Below are positions 8,057 through 16,761 of a DNA stretch of 64,000 bases, piece by piece. The DNA comes from Amycolatopsis sp. NBC_01488. GTDB taxonomy: Bacteria; Actinomycetota; Actinomycetes; Mycobacteriales; Pseudonocardiaceae. The stretch's first letter is position 1, and the number at the start of each line of letters is the position of its first letter. The DNA lies in the NCBI RefSeq assembly GCF_036227105.1, contig NZ_CP109434.1, positions 5,117,001-5,181,000 on the forward strand, written 5' to 3'. The notes under the pieces were generated by a model. It saw only the letters and a program-made list of their open reading frames with translations. It was not told where the DNA came from and searched no databases. The translations under genes were made by a program, and so were the position numbers.

Positions 8057-8292
8057 TGGTTCCCCTGGACGCCGAAATCGCGGCCGTGCCCCGGCGACTT
8101 GCGGACCCGGCGGGAAGTGTTCGGCCCTTGCCCCCGGCTTCGGCATCAGCCCCAACCACATCGCGATCATGGGCGACAGCGTCGGTGACGGCCTCGCCGC
8201 CGGGGTCGCCCGCCTACGGCCCGAGGACGTCGAGCGGGTCGAAGCCGTCGTACAACACGACCTGAACGGGCACGGTGTCGCTCCTTCGCTCG

Positions 8293-9387
8293 TCAGTCGG
8301 TGACGCCGTGCGTGGCGGACCGGGGCTGGGCGAGCATCCGGCTCAGCGCGTCGACGCCGGCCGCGACCGCTTGCTCGAACCGGGGCCCGAGGTGGAGGAA
8401 GGGCAGGAACCCGTGGGGCAGATCGGGTTCGCGCACGGCGGTGACGCCGATCCCGGCGGACCGGAGCCGGGCGGCGTAGGCCTCACCCTCGTCACGCAGG
8501 GGGTCGAATCCGGCGGTGACCAGGTGAACGGGCGCCGTCCGGGGATCGATTTCCCCGTAGAGCACCGACACCCGCGGATCGGTGCGGTCGATCCCGGCGG
8601 GCAGGTAGCGGTCCTGGAACCACCCGATGTCGGCGTCGGTGAGCAAAAATCCCCGGCCGAACGTGGTGCGCGACGGATGGCGTCCGGCGAGGTCTGTGGC
8701 GGGGTACAGCAGCCACCGGCCGGCCGGCAACGGGCCGCCGTCCCGCTCGGCGGCCTGGCGCGCCGCCACCGCCGCGAGCGTCGCGCCGGCGCTGTCCCCG
8801 CCGAGCACGATCCGCTCCGGATCCACATCGAGTTCGCCGGCTCGGGCGACCGCGTCGTCGAACGCGGCGAGAGCGTCCTGCACCCCCGCCGGGAACGGGT
8901 CTTCCGGCGCGAGCCGGTAGTCCACCGACAGCACCCGGTGCCCGGAGCGCTCGGCGACGTACCGGGTGACGTGGTCGTACCCCGAGCGGCTCCCGATCAC
9001 CCAGCCACCGCCGTGGAAGAAGACCAGCAGACCCGAAGGAGCCGCGCTCGTGGCCGGCTCGTACAGCGTCGCCGCGAGGCCGCCCGCGACGGTCAGTTCA
9101 CGCGTCCGCACGCGGGAGTTCGGTCGACGCCCCGCGCGGAGGACCGGCGCGTTGCGGTCCAGCGTCGCCCGGGACGCCGTGGGCGAGTCGTCGACCACGA
9201 GGACGGATTCGCCGCGCTGGGAACGGATCAGCAGGCGGGCATCCACCGCCAGTTCCTGTCCCTCGACGACGATGTCCGGTCCGGCCATCGCCTTCCTCAG
9301 CCGCGTAGGCGCGCGCGCCAGCAGGGCCACCACGATCTCCTGGGCACGAACCGATGCCGGGACACGCTCTTGATGGGGCACGTCCAC
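8293..9387 (-). CDS. Alpha/beta hydrolase, HSL-type esterase
   Basis: A 364-residue esterase/lipase of the hormone-sensitive-lipase family. Seen: oxyanion motif FFHGGGWVIGS (about residue 125), nucleophile elbow GGDSAGATLA (about 198), and a C-terminal acid and histidine (FDPLRDEGEAYA, then LPHGFL). An extra N-terminal region of about 100 residues precedes the core, as in some actinobacterial members. It starts at GTG 9387 just after a GAGGAGG site. It is divergent from the MarR gene at 9452, and a perfect palindrome sits between them, so that regulator very likely represses it. Substrate unknown; a short-chain or xenobiotic ester is likely. Confidence 0.9.
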   Translation of the reverse strand: MDVPHQERVPASVRAQEIVVALLARAPTRLRKAMAGPDIVVEGQELAVDARLLIRSQRGESVLVVDDSPTASRATLDRNAPVLRAGRRPNSRVRTRELTVAGGLAATLYEPATSAAPSGLLVFFHGGGWVIGSRSGYDHVTRYVAERSGHRVLSVDYRLAPEDPFPAGVQDALAAFDDAVARAGELDVDPERIVLGGDSAGATLAAVAARQAAERDGGPLPAGRWLLYPATDLAGRHPSRTTFGRGFLLTDADIGWFQDRYLPAGIDRTDPRVSVLYGEIDPRTAPVHLVTAGFDPLRDEGEAYAARLRSAGIGVTAVREPDLPHGFLPFLHLGPRFEQAVAAGVDALSRMLAQPRSATHGVTD

Positions 9388-9397
9388 CTCCTCGACT

Positions 9398-9420
9398 GAG
9401 TTACAGTGTGACTGTAACTC
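9398..9420. promoter_or_regulatory. Probable MarR operator palindrome
   Basis: A perfect inverted repeat with 10-base arms (GAGTTACAGT / ACTGTAACTC) around a 3-base centre. It lies between the divergent esterase and MarR genes, 11 bases from the esterase start. The length and symmetry fit a MarR dimer site that would silence both promoters. Confidence 0.75.
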
Positions 9421-9451
9421 ACGCCGGAAAGGATCTCACAGAGATGGTGGA

Positions 9452-9925
9452 ATGAGCGACGACACGAGCAAACCCGCGCCCGGGGCGGCCCCGCACCCGG
9501 AGCCCGTTCCCCCGCCCAACGCCGCGTTCCTGGTCATGGCGCTGGGACAGCGGATCCGCGATCGGGTCGACCGCGCGCTGCGTGCGCACCGCATCTCACG
9601 GCGGCATCTGTCGGCCCTCGGTCACCTGTACCGCGAACCGGGGATCTCCTACAGCGAGCTCGCGCGCCGCGCCCACGTCACCCCGCAGAGCATGATGGCG
9701 ACGCTGCGGAACCTCGAGGACTTGGGAGCGGTGAAACGGTCCTCGGATCCTGGCCGCGGCAGAACCGCCACCCTGCACGTGACCGCCGAAGGGCACCGCC
9801 TCCGCGAGCACGGGCAGGGCATCCTCGCCGAAGCCGAGGCCGAACTCCTGGCCCGGGTTCCGCCCGATCTCCACCGGTGCTTCGTCGAGGCTCTCGGCCG
9901 TGCTCTGCGCGCCCCGGCCGACTGA
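9452..9925 (+). CDS. MarR-family repressor
   Basis: A 157-residue winged-helix regulator. A disordered proline-rich N-terminus is followed by the dimerisation helix (about residues 24-50), the recognition helix region SYSELARRAHVTPQSMMATL (about 67-87) and the wing (VKRSSDPGRGRTATLHVT). MarR proteins bind palindromes as dimers and release them on binding phenolic or lipophilic ligands. The palindrome at 9398-9420 and the divergent esterase give an obvious target. It probably also represses itself. Confidence 0.9.
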   Translation: MSDDTSKPAPGAAPHPEPVPPPNAAFLVMALGQRIRDRVDRALRAHRISRRHLSALGHLYREPGISYSELARRAHVTPQSMMATLRNLEDLGAVKRSSDPGRGRTATLHVTAEGHRLREHGQGILAEAEAELLARVPPDLHRCFVEALGRALRAPAD

Positions 9926-10104
9926 CTCGGTATCGACTTCGCAACTGTTGGCTGTAGTGAGGATGCGACCCTGCCGATTCTTGTCCGGATTGTCGGGGAT
10001 GGAGCCGGTTGTGGGGCCAGGGTGGGAAAACTCCGCGATCGGGCGTCGTCTACGTTGACGCGTCGCGTGCGGACGCACGGGTTTGCGGGAAGGGGAGAAC
10101 CGAC

Positions 10105-10569
10105 GTGGGTGCTCGTCAGGAACGACGCTTGGTCAAGAATGCTGCCGCGCTGATGCGGCCCGAGGAGCGCGTCGAGCTTGTCGCCTTGGCGAAGGTCGGC
10201 TCGGTGAAGAAGGCGGTCGGGAAGTCGATCGCGTACGGCCTTGCGGTCGGCGTGCTCAGCGGCGGTACGGTGCTGGCCTTCTCGACGCAGGCCGAGGCCT
10301 ACGTGGTGCTGACCGACCAGCAGATCCTCTTCTTCCGCTCGCACGCCGGCACGCCGGGCAAGCACCTGCTGAGCGTGCCGCGGGCCTACGCCGCCATCAC
10401 GGAGCCGAAGTCCGGGTTCCTGCTGAAGTTCCAGCTGCACGTCCAGGGGTGGTCCGAAGTCCTGGCCCTGACGGTTCCCCCGCTCCCGCCGCGCTTGCGC
10501 AGGCGCGGGGTCGCGCTTACGCAGCTCCTGCCCCGGGTCTTGCCTGCCCCGGCGGTACGCAGCCGGTAA
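10105..10569 (+). CDS. Hypothetical protein with one membrane segment
   Basis: A 154-residue protein starting at GTG 10105 with AGGGGAG seven bases upstream. Residues about 35-60 form a hydrophobic segment (SIAYGLAVGVLSGGTVLAF). The following part, YVVLTDQQILFFRSHAGTPG, reads like the strands of a bacterial PH-like domain. The C-terminus is basic. Such proteins are common in actinomycetes without known function. The gene ends at a strong shared terminator. Confidence 0.6.
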   Translation: MGARQERRLVKNAAALMRPEERVELVALAKVGSVKKAVGKSIAYGLAVGVLSGGTVLAFSTQAEAYVVLTDQQILFFRSHAGTPGKHLLSVPRAYAAITEPKSGFLLKFQLHVQGWSEVLALTVPPLPPRLRRRGVALTQLLPRVLPAPAVRSR

Positions 10570-10575
10570 CCGGAC

Positions 10576-10606
10576 GGGCCCGGTCGCGCACCTCGCGACC
10601 GGGCCC
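10576..10606. terminator. Bidirectional terminator hairpin
   Basis: Perfect 13-base arms (GGGCCCGGTCGCG and its complement) around a 5-base loop. It lies between the convergent genes ending at 10569 and 10616. Confidence 0.8.
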
Positions 10607-10615
10607 TCGCCCCGG

Positions 10616-12304
10616 TCAGTTGTACGCGACCTGGGTGGTCGAGTTGGCGCTGATCCAGGTGATGGTTCCGTGCTGGAAGTTGTTGCGGCGGCCGCCGGTG
10701 ACGCCGAACTCGTCGCTGGCCGGGTAGCCCAGGGCGCTCTTCTCCCAGCCCAGCGACGCCCACCTCTGCCGGATCGCGCCGTGGATGGACTGGGCGCCGG
10801 TGGCCTGTGTCCAGTAGATGGAAGCGCCTTGCGCGCCGTTGAAGTGGTTGAAGCGGCCGACGCCGTCCGGGGTGCCGTCCTCGTCCGTGGTGGGGTAGCC
10901 CAGTCCGGTCTCCCAGCCGAGTGCGGCCCATTTCTGCCGGATCAGGCCGTGGATGGATTGGGCGCCGGTGGCGGAGGTCCAGTAGATGGAGGCGCCTTGG
11001 GCGCCGTTGAAGTGGTTGTACCGGCCGACGCCGTCGGGGGTGCCGGACTCGTCGGTGGTGGGGTAGCCCAGTCCCGTCTCCCGGCCCAGTGCGGCCCATT
11101 TCTGCCGGATCGCGCCGTGGATGGACTGGGCGCCGGTGGCCTGTGTCCAGTAGATCGAGGCGCCTTGCGCGCCGGTGAAGTCGTTGTAGCGGCCGACGCC
11201 GTCGGAGGTCGCGGTTTCGTCCGTGGTCGGCAAGCCGAGTACGCCGCCGGGGCCGCCGAGCTGCTGGTAGTGCTGCCAGATCGCGCCGTGCACCGCGTAC
11301 GCGCCGGTGGTCGGGAAGTAGCCGACGATGCCGTGCTCGTAGTTCTGCGCCCAGCCGCCGGCGGCCGGGTATTCGCCGCCGGAGGAGTTGCCCAGGTAGG
11401 ACGACGCGCCGCCGAGGTCGGTGTAGTGCTGGGCGATCTTGTCGGGCCCGGTGCCGGTGGCGAAGGCCTGCAGGTCGGTGCCGCTGCCGTTGAACACGTC
11501 CTGGTCACCCGGGAACGTGCCGGACGACGCGGTCTGGTCGAACGTGTAGTCCGTCCAGCTCGCCGGCATCGTGACCGTGGACGTGATCCACAGTGGATCG
11601 TTGGTGAAGTTCGGGTTGTTCGCGGTGCAGTTGGTCCACCAGCCGTTGGTGGTGTAGATGACCGGCCACCGGTTCGTGCGGTCGTGGACCGTGGTGACGA
11701 AGTCGGAGATCCACGCCGAGATCTGCGCCGGGGTCATGTTGTAGCACCAGCCGGCCCAGTCCGCGGTGCTGTAGGGGTTGTATTCGATGTCCAGCACCGG
11801 TGGCAGCGTCTTGCCGTCCGCGACCCAGCCGCCGCCGTGGGCGAGGAAGAACTGTGCCTGCGCCGCGCCCGAGGAGGTGTCCGGCAGCCCGAAGTGGTAC
11901 GCCCCGCGCAGCAGCCCGGCATCCGCGGAACCGGCAAAGTCCGCGGTGAACTGCGGGTCCACATAGGTCGTGCTCTCGGTGGCCTTCATGTACGCGAACT
12001 TCGCGCCCTGGCCGGCTGCCGCGCTCCAGTCCACTGTGCCCTGGAAGTGGGACACGTCCATGCCCGGCGTCGTCACCCCCGAGGCCGCGGCCGCCCGCGC
12101 CGCGGCTTTCGGTGTCGCCGTTGTGTGCGCGCCGACTGTGGAGCCCAGGTAGTCGGAATCCGGATGGACCGGCACGCTCGCGGTACCCCGCGAAGCACTC
12201 GGGGCTGCCGAAGCGCCCGATGCGATGGCTGGTGTCCCGGCCAGCACCCCCGTGACCAAGACGGTGACCGCACCCACGGTCACCGCACCACGAACCCAAC
12301 CCAT
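10616..12304 (-). CDS. Secreted GH25 muramidase with LGFP repeats
   Basis: A 562-residue exported cell-wall hydrolase. An N-terminal signal peptide is followed by a linker. The GH25 lysozyme domain (about residues 78-280) has MDVSHFQGTVDW at its start, a central ESTTYVDPQF and DIEYNPYS, whose acidic residues match the catalytic Asp/Glu. About five LGFP repeats follow (LGYPTTDE..GRYNHFNGAQG units, about 290-560), which anchor proteins to the mycolyl-arabinogalactan or related wall. It should cleave the N-acetylmuramyl bond. ATG 12304 is chosen because AGGTGGAGG precedes it; an in-frame GTG lies one codon upstream. The repeats are nearly identical at DNA level, indicating recent duplication. 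Confidence 0.9.
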   Translation of the reverse strand: MGWVRGAVTVGAVTVLVTGVLAGTPAIASGASAAPSASRGTASVPVHPDSDYLGSTVGAHTTATPKAAARAAAASGVTTPGMDVSHFQGTVDWSAAAGQGAKFAYMKATESTTYVDPQFTADFAGSADAGLLRGAYHFGLPDTSSGAAQAQFFLAHGGGWVADGKTLPPVLDIEYNPYSTADWAGWCYNMTPAQISAWISDFVTTVHDRTNRWPVIYTTNGWWTNCTANNPNFTNDPLWITSTVTMPASWTDYTFDQTASSGTFPGDQDVFNGSGTDLQAFATGTGPDKIAQHYTDLGGASSYLGNSSGGEYPAAGGWAQNYEHGIVGYFPTTGAYAVHGAIWQHYQQLGGPGGVLGLPTTDETATSDGVGRYNDFTGAQGASIYWTQATGAQSIHGAIRQKWAALGRETGLGYPTTDESGTPDGVGRYNHFNGAQGASIYWTSATGAQSIHGLIRQKWAALGWETGLGYPTTDEDGTPDGVGRFNHFNGAQGASIYWTQATGAQSIHGAIRQRWASLGWEKSALGYPASDEFGVTGGRRNNFQHGTITWISANSTTQVAYN

Positions 12305-12528
12305 CACGAACCTCCACCTGGTATCTGTTCATCCCGCTATCGACGGGAGCGTGGAAGCGTTACCGACACGGACACGAAATCACCCTGGTCACAGGGAATT
12401 CCGGTGGCTGTCACCTTCCGTCGACGAAGCGTGGACCGGCCACTGCGGACAGTGCCCACTCCGAGGGCGGCCGAGGGGTGCGGGTCGTGTCGGATGCGCC
12501 TCGAGAGGACTCGGCGGGGATGTGACCG

Positions 12529-12785
12529 TCATCGGCAGTGTGATCCTGTTGGGGTGAGAGCCGGTCGGTACTGGGTCCGGTCCGATGTGGCTTGGAGGGC
12601 GAGCGCGGCGAAGGCGAGGTCTTGCAGGGCGATGCCGACCGAGTTGAACAGGGTGATCTGCTCGCGTCCGGTGGGGCCCGTGGTCGGGGCGGGGTGGCGC
12701 GCCGACGGTGTCGATCGGCCGGACCGTGCGGACGGCGGCGACGTGCTCGACCGCGAGCGGCCCGGCACCGACCAGGCCACTTCGA
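12529..12785 (-). pseudogene. Ornithine cyclodeaminase/mu-crystallin remnant
   Basis: Two pieces of this family remain on the minus strand in different frames. The NAD-binding stretch VGAGPLAVEHVAAVRTVRPI lies at about 12700-12775. The C-terminal stretch GREQITLFNSVGIALQDLAF lies at about 12605-12669. The roughly 80 residues that normally separate them, and the whole N-terminal half, are missing. This is the same pattern of internal deletion seen in the remnants at 1761-5250. The rest of the 12305-12810 gap holds only the muramidase promoter region; nothing else was recognised. Confidence 0.6.
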
Positions 12786-12810
12786 CGTGCCGAGGTGACC
12801 GGTGGCGGCG

Positions 12811-13626
12811 TTACCGGGGCAGCACCTTGTCGGCGAGTGTCTCGACGACGCGGGCGACGTCGGCGGGAGCTCTCAGGTCGGCGCTGTGGTCCCGCTTGGG
12901 CATGACCACCCGTTCACTGTGTGGCAGGACGCGCTTGAGGACATCGAGCCGCTCGGCGAGGTTGTCGGGGCTGCGGTCGCCGCCGAGCAGCACGGTCGGC
13001 ACGGTGATCCGGGCATAGGTGTCCAGGCGTACCCCGAGTTGCTGGATCGCTTCGAGGTCGTCGATCTGGCACGGCACGTACTTGCGGAGGTGGGGGACCG
13101 TGCCGGCGACCGTGCCCATCAGCGTGGCTTGCCACCAGGGCAGTCCGACACCCCGCCGGGTGAAGATCCTCATCGCCTTGGCGGGGTGGCCCGCGGCGAT
13201 CGCGGCTCGCGCTCGAGTGAGGACCTCGCCGCCCTCGCCGACCGGCGGCGGCTCGATCATGGCCGGGGGCTCGAAGATCACGGCGCCGGCGAACGAGGAC
13301 GGCGGCGCGGCCGCGAGGGCCTCGAGTGAGACCACGGCCCCGGACGAGTGGCCGTAGAGCAGCACCGGCCCGTCGACGGCTCGGGCCACCGCGAGCACGT
13401 CCTCGGCCTCTTGGCCGACCGAGCAAGGCACACCCTTGGACTTGAGGTCCAGCCGGTATTGGCGACGGTGCAGCCGAAGCACGCGAAAACGCTGGGCGAG
13501 GATCGCGGCGAGCTTCTTGCTCCGCGATCCGTCGTCCAAACCGGGGTGGACCATCAGGATGGCCGGTCCGCTTCCTTCTTCGCGGACCGGGATGTCGGTT
13601 CCGTCGGCCGAGACCACCGTGACCAT
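12811..13626 (-). CDS. Alpha/beta-fold hydrolase
   Basis: A 271-residue hydrolase. Seen: HPGLDD as the oxyanion region, YGHSSGAVVSLEAL as the nucleophile elbow (Ser in GHSSG, about residue 98), and a C-terminal MPKRDHSADL carrying the catalytic histidine. The start at 13626 is preferred because GAGGAG lies 5 bases upstream; two in-frame ATGs a few codons earlier are weaker. The short cap suggests a small hydrophobic substrate. It sits alone beside an inverted repeat (13649-13679) that may control it. Reaction unknown (esterase, haloperoxidase-like or similar). Confidence 0.8.
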   Translation of the reverse strand: MVTVVSADGTDIPVREEGSGPAILMVHPGLDDGSRSKKLAAILAQRFRVLRLHRRQYRLDLKSKGVPCSVGQEAEDVLAVARAVDGPVLLYGHSSGAVVSLEALAAAPPSSFAGAVIFEPPAMIEPPPVGEGGEVLTRARAAIAAGHPAKAMRIFTRRGVGLPWWQATLMGTVAGTVPHLRKYVPCQIDDLEAIQQLGVRLDTYARITVPTVLLGGDRSPDNLAERLDVLKRVLPHSERVVMPKRDHSADLRAPADVARVVETLADKVLPR

Positions 13627-13648
13627 GTGTCTCCTCATCATGTCGTCT

Positions 13649-13679
13649 GCCTGATTATCAGTACTGCTGACTGTCAGGC
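13649..13679. promoter_or_regulatory. Inverted repeat upstream of hydrolase
   Basis: Outer arms GCCTGA / TCAGGC enclose a further imperfect dyad (TTATCAG / CTGACTG) just upstream of the hydrolase start on the minus strand. The position suits an operator. No regulator gene is adjacent, so this is tentative. Confidence 0.35.
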
Positions 13680-13864
13680 TATCGATAGGATTCGAGCGTG
13701 TCCACGACTGAGGGGCCGGTGCCGGATCGACCGCACGACGATGGTCGCGCTGCCGGACACCCGGCCGGCATGGGGGAACGGCTCGGGGCCGCCGGAAACG
13801 GAACCGCGGAAGCCGCCGGAGGAGTAGCAGCGGCGGGATACCGCGCCGGCGGCGCTGTGCCGAT

Positions 13865-14839
13865 TCAGGTTGCCTTCTTCTCGGTGAGTTCGACGCGCAG
13901 CAGGGCGGCGTGGCGGACGACCCCGTCGGGTGGGGCGGTGGTTCCGCCGTCGGTGGTCACGTAGAGCACCCGGCCGCGGTCGGCGGGGGCCCGGCCCCAG
14001 GCGGCGCTGGAGGGTCCCACGAGGACGGGGTCGAGCGGGTCGCCGATGAGGTGGCGCACTTCGCTGCCGTGCCGGGGAACCAGCGGGACCCGGTCGAGGG
14101 TGTTGGCGCGATGCCGTGTCACGTAGGCGAAGCCGGCTTCGTCGTCCACGCAGAAGTCGTCGCCGTCGGACAGGGCGGCGACGAACTCCGGCGGGCCGGC
14201 CGGATCGAGGGTGGCCGGGTCGACCGGGACGCGCATGAAGACCTGCTGGGCGGTGGAAGTGTAGTAGAGGTAGCCGGTGCGCCGGCTGTAGCGCACGCCG
14301 TTGACGCCGGGCTGGGGCGGGGGCGCGACCTCGCTGTCCGGGTCGTCGCCCATGGTGTCGTGGGCCAGCCAGACCCGTGCGGTGGGTCCGGCGAGGTCGA
14401 CGCGCCAGATCAGGCCGGCGAAGCAGTCGGCGACGGCCAGCACGCCGGGGCCGAGCAGGCAGGAGCCGTTGAGTGCGCGGACCCGGTCGTCGAAGGTCAG
14501 GATCGTCTGCGGGATCAGCCGGTCGCCCGGCTGCCAGCCGGTGAGGTCCAGGCGCACGAGGTGGGACTCGTGGGTGGTGTAGCCCTCGGTCAGGCACAGG
14601 ACGAACACTTCGGGCTCGACCTCGGCGATGCCGGTGACGAGGTGGTCGAAGGTGTGCACCAGCACCGGTTCGACCGGTTCCCCGGCCGGATTCGCGGGCA
14701 CGTACCACAGTTCCTTCTGCAGCACCGCGGTGACCAGCACCGAGCCGTCGGCGCGGACGGCGAGGTTCTCCAGGAAGTGGCCCTTCGGGAACTGGGCGAC
14801 CGGGGTCACGGTGACATCGGGAAGCGGGGTCATGGCCAT
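13865..14839 (-). CDS. SMP-30/gluconolactonase-like beta-propeller protein
   Basis: A 324-residue protein with the alternating strand pattern of SMP-30/YvrE propellers. Seen: FPKGHFLENLAVRADGSVLV at the first blade, GVNGVRYSRRTGYLYYTST in the middle and DDFCVDDEAGFAYVTRH further on, matching the usual metal-binding Glu/Asn/Asp positions. Members hydrolyse lactones or organophosphates; many are sugar lactonases. A strong AAGGAGG lies 9 bases before the start at 14839. It follows the epoxide hydrolase gene (stop 14861) with 21 bases between, so the two probably form one operon under the TetR regulator at 16115. Confidence 0.75.
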   Translation of the reverse strand: MAMTPLPDVTVTPVAQFPKGHFLENLAVRADGSVLVTAVLQKELWYVPANPAGEPVEPVLVHTFDHLVTGIAEVEPEVFVLCLTEGYTTHESHLVRLDLTGWQPGDRLIPQTILTFDDRVRALNGSCLLGPGVLAVADCFAGLIWRVDLAGPTARVWLAHDTMGDDPDSEVAPPPQPGVNGVRYSRRTGYLYYTSTAQQVFMRVPVDPATLDPAGPPEFVAALSDGDDFCVDDEAGFAYVTRHRANTLDRVPLVPRHGSEVRHLIGDPLDPVLVGPSSAAWGRAPADRGRVLYVTTDGGTTAPPDGVVRHAALLRVELTEKKAT

Positions 14840-14860
14840 GATTTCTCTCCTCCTTCGGCG

Positions 14861-16018
14861 TCAGGAACGAAGGGTGCGCAGGCCGGTGCGGATTTCGCCG
14901 ACCAGGATTTCGGGCTGTTCCCAAGCCGCGAAGTGGCCGCCCTTGTCGGCCTCGCCGTAGTGGATCAGATGGCGGTAGGTGTCTTCGATCCAGCTTCGCG
15001 GCAGGCGGGGGATGTCCCTCGGGAAGACGGTCACCGCAACGGGAAGCGTCAGCTTCGGGCCGGCGAAAGTGGCCGATCTGTTCTCCCAGTAGATGCGGCC
15101 GGACGACGCCGCGCTGTTGGTGAACCAGTAGAGGGATATCGCGTCGAGCATGTCGTCCCTGCTGAGGGCATCCTCGGCGAGTCCGTGGTTGTCCGTCTTG
15201 GACTGGAACTTCTCGTAGATCCAAGCCGCCTGACCAGCGGGAGAGTCCGCCAGGGCGAATCCGACCGTCTCCGGCTTCGTGCCCTGAAGGTGGTTCGACC
15301 CCCCGAGATCGCCGGTGTAGTGGGCGAGCGTCTCCACGGCGTGGCGCTGTTCGGGCGACAACGTGTCGGGCATCTGTGCGGGAAAGGCGTACTGGGTGTT
15401 CAGGTGAATTCCGAGAAGCCCCTCAGGCTGCATGGCCCCGAGGGTAGTGGTGACGACGGCACCCCAATCGCCGCCTTGCGCGGCCCATCTCGAGTAGCCG
15501 AGACGCTTCATCAGCTCCGCCCACGCGCTTGCGATGCGCGAGACAGTCCACCCGGTCTCCGTGGGCTTCTGGGAGAACCCGAACCCGGGGAGCGACGGGA
15601 CGACGACGTCGAACGCATCGGCGGCGTCTCCTCCGAACGACACCGGATCGGTCAACGGGCCGATCAGCTTCATGAACTCGACGATCGAGCCCGGCCATCC
15701 GTGCGTGAGGATCAGCGGCATCGCGTGGGGATGCTGGGACCTGACGTGGATGAAGTGGATGTCCAGCCCATCGATCTCCGTCAGGAACTGGGGGAAGCGA
15801 TTGAGCTCGGACTCGAAGCGCCGCCAGTCGTAGCCGCGCTCCCAGTAGCCGACCAGAGATCTGGCGTTCTCCACGCGAACCCCTTGCGACCAGTCGCCCA
15901 CCGTTTCCGGATCCGGCCATCGAGTTCTGGCCAGTCGCTGCTTCAGGTCGTCGATCTCCGAATCCGGGATCGAGACGGTGAACGGGCGGACGAGGGCCGA
16001 GGTCGGCGGTGTGGTCAT
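14861..16018 (-). CDS. Epoxide hydrolase
   Basis: A 385-residue alpha/beta hydrolase of the microsomal-type (EHN-domain) epoxide hydrolases. The N-terminal EHN region (residues about 8-110) has FTVSIPDSEIDDLKQRLART and the conserved WPD. The core has the oxyanion motif THGWPGSIVEF, the nucleophile motif QGGDWGAVVTTTLG (Asp in GGDWG) and a C-terminal catalytic His in GGHFAAWEQPE. It opens epoxides to diols in the cytoplasm. The start at 16018 gives the standard N-terminus. It is divergent from the TetR gene, with two palindromes between, so it is the likely regulated target. Confidence 0.93.
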   Translation of the reverse strand: MTTPPTSALVRPFTVSIPDSEIDDLKQRLARTRWPDPETVGDWSQGVRVENARSLVGYWERGYDWRRFESELNRFPQFLTEIDGLDIHFIHVRSQHPHAMPLILTHGWPGSIVEFMKLIGPLTDPVSFGGDAADAFDVVVPSLPGFGFSQKPTETGWTVSRIASAWAELMKRLGYSRWAAQGGDWGAVVTTTLGAMQPEGLLGIHLNTQYAFPAQMPDTLSPEQRHAVETLAHYTGDLGGSNHLQGTKPETVGFALADSPAGQAAWIYEKFQSKTDNHGLAEDALSRDDMLDAISLYWFTNSAASSGRIYWENRSATFAGPKLTLPVAVTVFPRDIPRLPRSWIEDTYRHLIHYGEADKGGHFAAWEQPEILVGEIRTGLRTLRS

Positions 16019-16061
16019 GGATTTCTTCTCTCGGGCTTCGAAGCACGGCACAACACTTCAT

Positions 16062-16105
16062 TGCACACTGGTGTGCAGCCTACGTCGTTGCACACAGGTG
16101 TGCAA
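16062..16105. promoter_or_regulatory. Tandem TetR operator palindromes
   Basis: Two matching palindromes: TGCACAC-TG-GTGTGCA (16062-16077) and TTGCACAC-AG-GTGTGCAA (16088-16105). Their centres are 27 bases apart. They lie between the divergent epoxide hydrolase and TetR genes. Two sites at this spacing fit cooperative binding of TetR dimers controlling both directions. Confidence 0.8.
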
Positions 16106-16114
16106 CACTGTGTC

Positions 16115-16714
16115 GTGCCCACCGAGTCCTCCCGTGCGCGCTCGATGAACGAGACACGCGAGCGCATCCTCGACGTCGCCCTCGATGTGCTGGGCGAAGA
16201 CCCCGACGCCGGGATGGGCGACATCGCCTCCGCTGCCGGCGTCGTCCGTCGCACGGTCTACGGCCATTTCCCCTCGCGCCTCGACCTGGTTCGGACACTG
16301 ACTGAACGGGCCGTCACCGAGATGACATCCGTGCTCACCGACGTCACCGCCTCCGACGCGGAAGCGGACACGGCGTGGGTCGACTTCATCGCCCGGGTCT
16401 GGCCGGTGGCGCACCGGTACCGGGTGCTGTTGGCGCTGCGCCGTGGCGAGTACGGCGAGGCGATCCACGGCCTGCTCGGGCCACTCGACGAGCTCCTCGC
16501 CGACCTCGTGAAACGGGGCCAGGACAGCGACGTGTTCGCCCAGCACCTGCCGTCGGACATGCTGAGCCAGGTCGCCTACGGCGTCGTGTTCGCCATCGCG
16601 GACAGCGACCTGTCGAACGGGACCGTCGGCGCGCGGGCCGCGACGATCACGAGCCTGCTGATGCTGGGCGTGCCCGAGCCACGCGCAATCGCTCTCGTGG
16701 GCGACCGGCCCTGA
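16115..16714 (+). CDS. TetR-family repressor
   Basis: A 199-residue regulator (GTG 16115; an ATG at 16145 also keeps the whole domain). The DNA-binding domain is at residues about 11-57: TRERILDVALDVLG, then the turn MGDIASAAGVVRRTVYGHFP. The C-terminal ligand domain has no recognisable specificity. The paired palindromes immediately upstream and the divergent epoxide hydrolase/SMP-30 operon indicate local control, probably released by an epoxide or related lipophile. Confidence 0.9.
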   Translation: MPTESSRARSMNETRERILDVALDVLGEDPDAGMGDIASAAGVVRRTVYGHFPSRLDLVRTLTERAVTEMTSVLTDVTASDAEADTAWVDFIARVWPVAHRYRVLLALRRGEYGEAIHGLLGPLDELLADLVKRGQDSDVFAQHLPSDMLSQVAYGVVFAIADSDLSNGTVGARAATITSLLMLGVPEPRAIALVGDRP

Positions 16715-16761
16715 CGACGGCCCCGGTCGGTCCGGCACCCGTCCTGTGGTGTGATCCGGGG

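Noticed and set aside
8130..8290. Frame reading IAIMGDSVGDGLAAGVA, like a hydrolase nucleophile elbow
   Set aside because: Too short, with no other hydrolase motif around it; possibly a worn alpha/beta hydrolase remnant but not supportable.
10730..11260. Regular repeat pattern resembling a repeat array
   Set aside because: The repeats are in-frame LGFP protein repeats of the GH25 muramidase; there are no unique spacers, so not a CRISPR array.
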